In this document: positions 57,902-64,000 of the stretch, in pieces
Position numbering within the stretch: position 1 is the first letter of the stretch
How the letters are laid out: each line of letters starts with the position of its first letter
Assembly (NCBI GenBank): GCA_018287875.1
Contig: JAGVVL010000009.1
Coordinates: 4,092,001-4,156,000, forward strand
Reading direction: 5' to 3'
Origin: Nigrospora sphaerica
Lineage: Eukaryota; Ascomycota; Sordariomycetes; Amphisphaeriales; Apiosporaceae
DNA: 64,000 nt
Position numbers and translations under genes: made by a program
The notes under the pieces: model-generated
The model's input: only the letters and a program-made list of their open reading frames with translations
Told to the model about the DNA's origin: nothing
Database searches by the model: none

Positions 57902-60043
57902 ATGGGGGCCAGTGATGTGGACCTTCCCGAATTGCAAGGCCTTCATTCGGAAAAATCTACTCAACGCATACTTGATCGATCAAGTCCGAGCCTACGGGAT
58001 TGGAAATATTGTTTCGCTCCCTCAGTTGGCGGTATGTGGAGACACATCAGCGGGAAAGAGTTCTGTACTGGAGGGCATCACCGGTCTTCCATTCCCACGC
58101 GGTGAGGGAGTATGCACGCGTTTTCCTACGGATATCATCCTACGACACAGCTCTACGAGGACAGAAATTACCGCCAGCATCCAGCCCCATTCTTCTCGTC
58201 CTCGGGAGATGCAGGATGCCATGAGCCAGTATCAACACACACTGGCCGCTATGTCCGAACTGCCCAATGTCATCAAGGACGTCTCGGGATTGATGCAGCT
58301 TCGTGGCCACGCAGAAGTTGCATCTGGGAGCGCGTTCGCCGCGGACATCCTACGGATAGAAGTAACGGGCGCAACTAATCGTAACTTTACCATTGTGGAC
58401 CTACCCGGACTCATCTCTGTCGCAGAACAGACAGAAACGACATCGAAGCTGTGCGATGGATAGTGGAAAGCTACGTCAAGACTTCCCGGACCATCATCCT
58501 TGCGGTCGTACAGGCTAGCAACGAAGTAGTCAACCAATCCGTTATTCAACTCGCTCGGAAATTCAACCCTCGAGGAGAAAGAACCATAGGGACCATCACA
58601 AAACCGGACCTGGTCAGCAAGGGCCGTACAGCTGGCTTAGTGGCCCTCGCGAACAACGAGTCCAACGTCAAGTTGAAGCTCGGCTTCTTCTTAGTCCAAA
58701 ACCCGGAGCCCCTTGACATTGAGGGATGTATTACGCCACAAGAGCGAGCACATCAGGAACTGATGTTCTTCCAAGAGCCGCGGTGGCTGGAACACGGTCT
58801 CGACATGAGTCGCGCGGGAGTGGAGAAGCTGAGGGCCTTTCTCCAGAACCTCCTGGACGAACACACAAAGAAAGAGCTTCCCAAGGTCGTCGAGGAAATC
58901 AGAACTCACCTTAAGAAAGCCGAGCTCGACCTGGGCGGATTGGGCCAGGAACGTCACACAGTCAGCCAAACCTGCGTCTTCCTCACGCAGATCGCCACCG
59001 AATATTCCCTGCTCGCCCATGCAGCACTGAATGGTCGATATCACGGTATAAATCATGACGCATTCGAGCAAATCACGGCGTTCCGCCTTCGCGCAGTGGT
59101 TCACGAGCTAAATGGGGAATTTGCCGAGAAGATGCGAAAGCAGGGCCGAAAAAGGGTCGTGGTAGGCGAGGGCGATTCCGCGGGTGTGAGTGGGAATACG
59201 CGCAGGTTGACAAAGTCGGATATGATGATCTGGGCCAAGGAGGTATGTCACGCGAGTAGCCGCCTTCTGGACGACCCAACTAACATTGTACAGGTTTACT
59301 TGCGCACTCGAGGGTGTGAGCTTCCCGGCGGTTCCAATTGCGTTCTGCTGGCCGAACTCTTCTCAGAACAATCCTCCCCCTGGAAAGATATTGTCAGCGA
59401 CCATCTATCGGACATGATAGGGGCTGTGGCCAATTGGCTCCAGCAAGCCGTGGCCAGACTTATTTCAGAAGCAAACGTTTGCAAGAAAGTGAATGAGTTT
59501 TGTTGGCAGTGGCTTGTAAAATTCCAAGAATGTGCATACGAGGAGCTCAAAAAGCTCGAGGAAGATGAACAGCGCCAGCCTATGACTTACAATCACTACT
59601 ATACCGACAATGTCCAGAAATCCCGAGGTGCGGTCCCGGAGTGTCTCGACACGCGAGAGGTCCGGCGAGACGAGGTCGCGTTCCTTAAGAATCTTCATGT
59701 TCTCCCTCTTAAGCTCTTATGTCTCCTTATTCTTCTGGCCAAGCTTCAATCCCGCGTAGAGTACCGACCGGTGCTTAAGGTCAAAGAGCTCCTCATAGTC
59801 GGTCTAGAGGACATCCGATATAATGCGGGCCGAGTCCCGGGAGTGGCGCTCCAGTCGGTAGACGACGAGCGCCTCAGTCAGGGCGAATGGGTTGATGCAG
59901 CCAATGAAGATGTCCTTAGGGGGCCTATGAGGCCAAGGCTCCTGGCCCAGCAAGCCATTACTGCTCTGGATATCGATAAGATTATCGTAGTCCTCCGGGA
60001 TGGTCCTCGAGCTCGAGGCCACGGGCATCGTACGGCCACTTAA
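57902..60043 (+). pseudogene. Dynamin-like GTPase, frameshifted
   Basis: Begins at ATG 57902 (MGASDVDLPELQGLHSEKST). The dynamin GTPase motifs are clear: CGDTSAGKSSVLEGITGLPFPR (P-loop), VDLPGL (G3) and TITKPDLV (G4), followed by the middle/stalk region (EPRWLEHGLDMSRAGVEKLR, ELNGEFAEKMRKQG, RTRGCELPGGSN). The reading frame changes near 57975 (QRILD to LIDQVRAYGIG) and again near 58436 (QTET to DIEAVRWIVESY), with no splice sites at either place. A genuine-looking 51-base intron lies at 59243-59293 (GTATGT, CTAAC, TACAG). After about 59630 the sequence no longer resembles the family, so the usual GED-type C terminus is missing or replaced. Fungal genomes carry many lineage-specific dynamin-like genes; this copy appears inactivated unless the two shifts are sequence errors. 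Confidence 0.8.
59243..59293 (+). other. Probable 51-base intron inside dynamin-like gene
   Basis: The donor GTATGT follows WAKE, and a CCAACTAAC branch and TACAG acceptor precede VYLRTRGC. It is a multiple of three with no stop, so it can look like coding sequence. Removing it restores the uninterrupted family sequence WAKEVYLRTRGC. Confidence 0.7.
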
Positions 60044-60477
60044 GGCCTTAAAGAGCACGCAAGGGTCAACTGTGACCCTGTTGCGGGCGGAGACACCGTC
60101 GCCGTAGCATGGTCACAGGCCAACGGAGAGAGCACACGTTCGAGTCCCGAGGGGAGAGAAGGAAGCGGGGCTCGGGCGGTATCCGAGAACGTTGGTTTTT
60201 TCAGGCCGAAATATCGACTTCAACTGCCGGATTTGGTCTCAGTGTATGTAAATGGGCGCAGCGACTCACCGTGTGATCTGGTTGACCACTAAACATGCAC
60301 GGCTTATTGAACCCAAACGGGCTGCTCATTGGGCCCCTTACTTTCCTCGACGTGCTTTGGCGATCGTAAGGGACTTAATATAAGTTCGTCCCGCAAGCTC
60401 TCATATCCCATTAAACCACTCATGCTTCCTCACTAACCCCAGACCAGAACATCTCGTCGAACACTACGTCCCGGGAG
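60044..60477. other. Intergenic, no gene seen
   Basis: Mixed composition. The end of this interval is pyrimidine-rich, with a CACTAACCCCAG string just before the next putative gene. Confidence 0.4.
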
Positions 60478-61110
60478 ATGGAAAGTACGTTAACTCTCTA
60501 TCTTCTTTCCATAGCATTTTTTAGTCTTACCAGTTGTTGCCTTTCAGCCTTACCCCCCTTTTCTCACTCTTCCGCTATCAATGTATGAGCGATGCTGTTG
60601 TGACACTTGGTCGTACATGACTATGGCTTGGGGTTAAGGTGTTAAGCAGGCTCATCGATATCGGACCCTCGCAACGCATTCATCCTGGCCCTAGTCACGC
60701 TTCTGGCGATGGTCTTGGTGGTGCCTCTTGTCGACAAACTCGTTTTACCGTGGCTCCTCGAACATCATCGTTCACACATCGCCCGCCAGCGGTTGCGCGC
60801 CCCGCGGAACGACCTCGAGGCCGCGGCAGTCAACGAGGGGAGCTCGGCCCGCGTCTTTGTGCATGCGACTCGAATGTCTACATCGGAACCACTGCCGGGA
60901 TCCCGGATCACCGACTGCGAGTTGCCGCAGATCCCCCCCTTGGCTCACATCGATAGCATCTTGGAGACGATGCCCCCGCTGGCCATGCCGGTGGCACGCC
61001 TCCCCAGGGCGATCATCCCTGTTGGCGGTGGAAAAGCCTTCGCCGACCCGACCGCCGCCCCGGTCGCAGACCATGCCGCCCCATTCATCTCGTCGGCCCA
61101 CGCCTCGTAA
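60478..61110 (+). CDS. Putative small single-pass membrane protein
   Basis: Proposed structure: a 7-base first exon (ATGGAAA, 60478-60484), an intron 60485-60649 with GTACGT and GCAG, and exon 60650-61110, giving 155 residues. The second exon reads SISDPRNAFILALVTLLAMV and continues VLVVPLVDKLVLPWLLEHH, a strong transmembrane segment with a basic flank (HRSHIARQRLRAPR), so type I or tail-out topology is likely. The remainder is Pro/Ala-rich without a known domain. Near the end, LPRAIIPVGGGKAF is echoed in another frame 140 bases later (LLEAIIPVGDGKVAF), a sign of local duplication. Family unknown. The tiny first exon is speculative, but the membrane-spanning frame is convincing. Confidence 0.4.
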
Positions 61111-61185
61111 GGCGCCCCTGCAGCCCATGTTAGTGACACACCTTCTCGAGGCGATCATTCCTGTCGGCGATGGAAAAGTCGCCTT
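61008..61185. repeat. Imperfect direct repeat, about 35 bases, two copies
   Basis: ggcgatcatccctgttggcg (61008) and ggcgatcattcctgtcggcg (61150) begin two copies that both continue with a ggaaaag...cttc end. The copies lie inside and just after the 3' end of the putative membrane-protein gene. Confidence 0.7.
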
Positions 61186-62415
61186 CACCTAAGAGTAGAC
61201 GTGCAATATTCTCCATGAATCAACCGTGGTTTCCTCTTGGCAAGCTTTCTAGGAGAAACCGTTCATGGCGAGATGGGGCAATCACACGGCATTGAATGTT
61301 AGAGCTGGAAAAACGGGTTTCTTAACGATGAAAGCATACGACACACATGCAAGGCAGGATTAGATGCAAGTTCAGCAGCCTTTATTAACGTCCCGAGAAT
61401 ATACCAGAGTCCCATTTTTGGCATCTAAATCATCATTGCTGGCTGCTTGTCGCTTCGTCGGCCTCGTCGGCGGAAGCGTTAATGGCCGTTCGCAGTTGAG
61501 TGAGGTCTAAGCTGGAGGGACCTGCTACATCCCTGTTAGTCCCAAGTCCCGCCCAGCCGCCGAATGCGGAAATCGAAAATCGGGCAAACCTTGCAGCGAC
61601 ACACTCGGGGCCAATTCAGATCTCCACCGGTCCAGCAACTGGGACGGATATCCCGCAATAGCGGCGCCGGCGGGGGCATCGGGGCCTCGTCCTCCACAGC
61701 ATGGATGTCTGCCGCGGCCGCAACTCGAGGGTGCTCGTTTCCATCGAGCCATGAGCCGTGCGGCTCAATCGCAATCGAAGTTACGTGACAGAAGAGAATA
61801 TTCAGCATTACAACATAAGCTGTGAAACCTGAGGGGTTAGCGCAGTACACTCAGCGAACAGGTTTGTCTCTCCGTTTCAGCCCTGCTAACGGTTCTAGAC
61901 GAAGCGCCGTGCCAAAACCCTAGATGCGACCAACCCGTTCGGAGATCCCATAACGTAAAATCTGCTTCATCCCATCTAGGCAGCTGCGGCTGCCTTCAGG
62001 GCTGCGAGATGCGGACCCTTTTCTTTCTTCAGCGGCGGTTTTACTATATATAGTCTAATGATGCTGGATATAAGGATTGGCCGCTCTAGCCCCCGGAACC
62101 TTGAGTTTAGAGTGCGATTACACGTGCGGTCAGCTCGTGTCCCCTCATCTGTGTTTCCAGGCCGTGGGACCATAGTTGGGGCTGCCATCGACCTTTGCTG
62201 GCTTCTTGCTACTTGAGGCAAGTCGCTACCGAGGAAAACAGACTTACGACTGGTCACTCAACTATCACTTCCTTGTTCGCACGAGCTCGACATCCTACCA
62301 AGTTCTTTTGTGCGCCCCCCCTCTCCCGCTCGGGCCCGGCGCGCCCTTCTCCTCGATCCCACCCACCCCGCGGCCTTTTGTCGCCGCACGACTGCCATGA
62401 CGACGATCGGCGCCG
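61111..62415. other. Intergenic; weak minus-strand coding hints
   Basis: On the minus strand, 61850-61590 carries a plausible peptide (AYVVMLNILFCHVTSIAI, then a Pro-rich stretch and CWTGGDLNWPRVCRCK) and 61530-61440 another (SSLDLTQLRTAINASADEAD). I could not join them in phase, so I do not call a gene. Confidence 0.3.
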
Positions 62416-62912
62416 ATGGGCGCGCGGCGTTCCCGCAGCGGGACTGACTGGGTTTCGGCACAGGGCGGCGCCGTCCGCGGGTCCATCAACCTGCCGGCGC
62501 AGAGCCTGTAGCCGACGATACCGCGGCTGTGCCGGCTGTTCAAGGACGCCGGGGTCAAGGACGTGATCTGGTACTGCGGTGAGTTCCCCCCCTTTTCCCC
62601 AAGGGGCGTTGCTTTTCTTCGGTCCCGTGCGCGCCCCCGCAGCTGACGCGGCCGCGGCAAGGCTCCTCGGGCGGGCGCGGCACGCGGGCGGCGGCCTGGT
62701 TCGCCGATCACCTCGAGGACCGCGGCGACGGCGCGATGCGCAGCAAGATCCCGAAGGGCGGCATCAAGGGCTGGGTCGGCGCCGGCGGCGAGTGCGTCCG
62801 CTGGGACGACGGCTGCGACGCCGCCGCGTGGGCCCAAGGTCCGGCCAGCGCTGGCAACCGAGACGTCCCCCGGCGAACCGCTGGCTCGAAGCCTCTTCTC
62901 GTGGGACTATAG
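62416..62912 (+). pseudogene. Rhodanese-domain protein with in-frame stop
   Basis: Exon A (from about 62416 to 62578) reads GGAVRGSINLPAQSL, then a TAG at 62509-62511, then PTIPRLCRLFKDAGVKDVIWYC. A GTGAGT donor at 62579, a CTGAC branch and an acceptor ending at 62661 join it in phase to exon B (62662-62912): GSSGGRGTRAAAWFADHLED, then GGIKGWVGAGGE. This matches fungal single-domain rhodanese proteins, in which the position of the stop is normally Tyr (SLYPTIP). The catalytic Cys (WYC) and the following Ser/Gly/Arg active-site loop are intact. The N-terminal third of the usual domain is missing or unrecognisable. Probably a decayed sulphurtransferase-like or phosphatase-like rhodanese gene. 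The alternative, a sequence error at the TAG, cannot be excluded. Confidence 0.7.
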
Positions 62913-64000
62913 GACTATCTAGATGCTTTTCGAAGAACCACCCTCGCGTGGGATCATTGTTAAGCCTGGAACCCCATGGTACTACTTGACACTCCGTAGC
63001 TCACAAATGCCGTATGGGGGGGAACGCCCGTGTAACGCTCATTTGCAACCGAGTCTCCCGTCCCGAGAAGCGTCCGGTTGCCGTCACCATATTTGGATGC
63101 GGTGACCAGGATCGGGACTCCATCGCCTCGGCTGATTCTTGCCCCCGGTGCAGGCGGAGTCGCGGCGATTGGGTTTTGAGCATCGTGGACCTGCGGTTGT
63201 AGGAATGGCGATATGGGGACGGGGAGAACATGACGACCGCTTGCCTTGTCTAGCGGTGGGTTGCCTGCTCTCCGCTGACCGCTCTGCACGTGCAAGGACG
63301 CTATAGCCTTGTCGTCTCCGCCGGGACTCCCATGAAGCGCATCGGGGAGGTGGTGATGGGGCCGATGGAAGAGGACCCAGAGACATTGGCAATGCTTGTC
63401 GTCGCGGGCACGGCGGAAAAGGCAGGGGTGGCACGTGCCTGAGAGACCCAAAGGGACCACAGCGTCCCTGTGCAAGTGACCCGGTTCGACGGGTCGCAAC
63501 CGTGGACGAGAAAGGAGGAGCGTCGGTCTTGGAGACAGACGTGCTGGGCCGTGGCTTGGTATTTACCCCGGTTCGGCTTTGGCCCACGTCGCATTTCAAC
63601 GGTTGTTGCTATTTCTGAAAAGACAGCCAGGCAATAGCGCCACTACAGCTCTTGGCCTTTGGGCTTGGCGTGAGGGAAGCTCCCATTGGGGCTTCATCCC
63701 CTTGTTAACCGTTCATTTCGGGTACCGGTGCCCATCGTCGTTCGCCGACCATCCTAGGAATCACCAGATTCCTGGGCCTACTTCTGCAGAAGCCAGCAGC
63801 TCGGGTCGGCCCCACACCGATACGCGAGGGAAGAGAGGCGGAGAGGTAGGTTGTGGCCTTTGCAGCAAGATGATGGACAGACTGGGGCCCCAAAGCCACA
63901 ATGCGCATGCATTGATCGCATCGCGTCGTCATAGCATCGAGTGTAGAACGACTACTGTGTAGAAGGCACGGCGGCACGCCTGGCTCTAACCCGCATGCTC
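62913..64000. other. Right end, no gene seen
   Basis: Open frames occur on both strands (for example 62960-63599 minus), but they overlap and have no recognisable feature. Any gene continuing beyond the window edge cannot be judged. Confidence 0.4.

Noticed and set aside
61440..61850. Two-exon minus-strand gene with a hydrophobic start and a CxC motif
   Set aside because: The exon pieces cannot be joined in phase with any acceptor I can see.
61838..61915. tRNA-like string starting ggggttagcgcagt
   Set aside because: The A box lacks its last G, there is no valid B box, and the stems do not pair.
1..64000. CRISPR arrays, insertion sequences, long terminal repeats or a telomere repeat
   Set aside because: None seen by eye; the window is eukaryotic and no terminal-repeat pairs or telomeric TTAGGG runs were noticed.

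Overview
The window looks like nuclear DNA of a filamentous ascomycete, most likely a Sordariomycete. Genes are interrupted by short introns (about 50-170 bases) with GTRAGT donors and CTAAC/CTGAC branch sites. The recognisable proteins are fungal: an Mgr2/Romo1 mitochondrial import subunit, a SLMAP/PRO45-type STRIPAK protein, an ascomycete laccase ending in DSGL, a PTH11-like rhodopsin-fold membrane protein, CSN2, Cwc25, an Hst2-type sirtuin and two fungal-type glycosyltransferases. No bacterial operons, phage or CRISPR arrays were seen. The species cannot be named from sequence alone.

Layout. 0-7.6 kb: an F-box protein in AT-rich flanks, a small six-cysteine secreted protein whose frame does not close, and a secreted CAP/PR-1 protein on the minus strand. 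7.6-18.8 kb: about 11 kb of mostly GC-rich DNA with no convincing gene, only simple repeats. 18.8-27.4 kb: laccase (minus), five-exon Mgr2 (minus) and the FHA/coiled-coil/tail-anchor STRIPAK protein (plus). 28-36 kb: a frame-broken unknown gene, a cysteine-rich secreted protein with a tandem repeat upstream, a tRNA-like gene, an RNA exonuclease-like protein that has lost its catalytic acids, and a small secreted protein followed by broken coding remnants. 36-41.7 kb: a GT31-like and a GT25-like glycosyltransferase on either side of a 2.5-kb gene-poor tract, each with a defect near its N terminus.

42.2-51.3 kb is a conserved housekeeping block: Hst2-type sirtuin, Cwc25 and CSN2 transcribed divergently, then a PTH11-like membrane protein. 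51.3-57.9 kb has no supported gene. 57.9-63 kb is a decay zone: a dynamin-like GTPase with two frameshifts and an unrelated tail, a small membrane protein, and a rhodanese-domain gene with an in-frame stop.

The window alternates conserved core genes with accessory, secreted or decaying genes. I found no multi-gene cluster that clearly forms a new system. The best leads are the pseudo-exonuclease, the small cysteine-rich secreted proteins and the dynamin remnant. Exon borders were inferred by eye from frame and splice motifs; no searches or alignments were run, and family comparisons rest on memory of the families.
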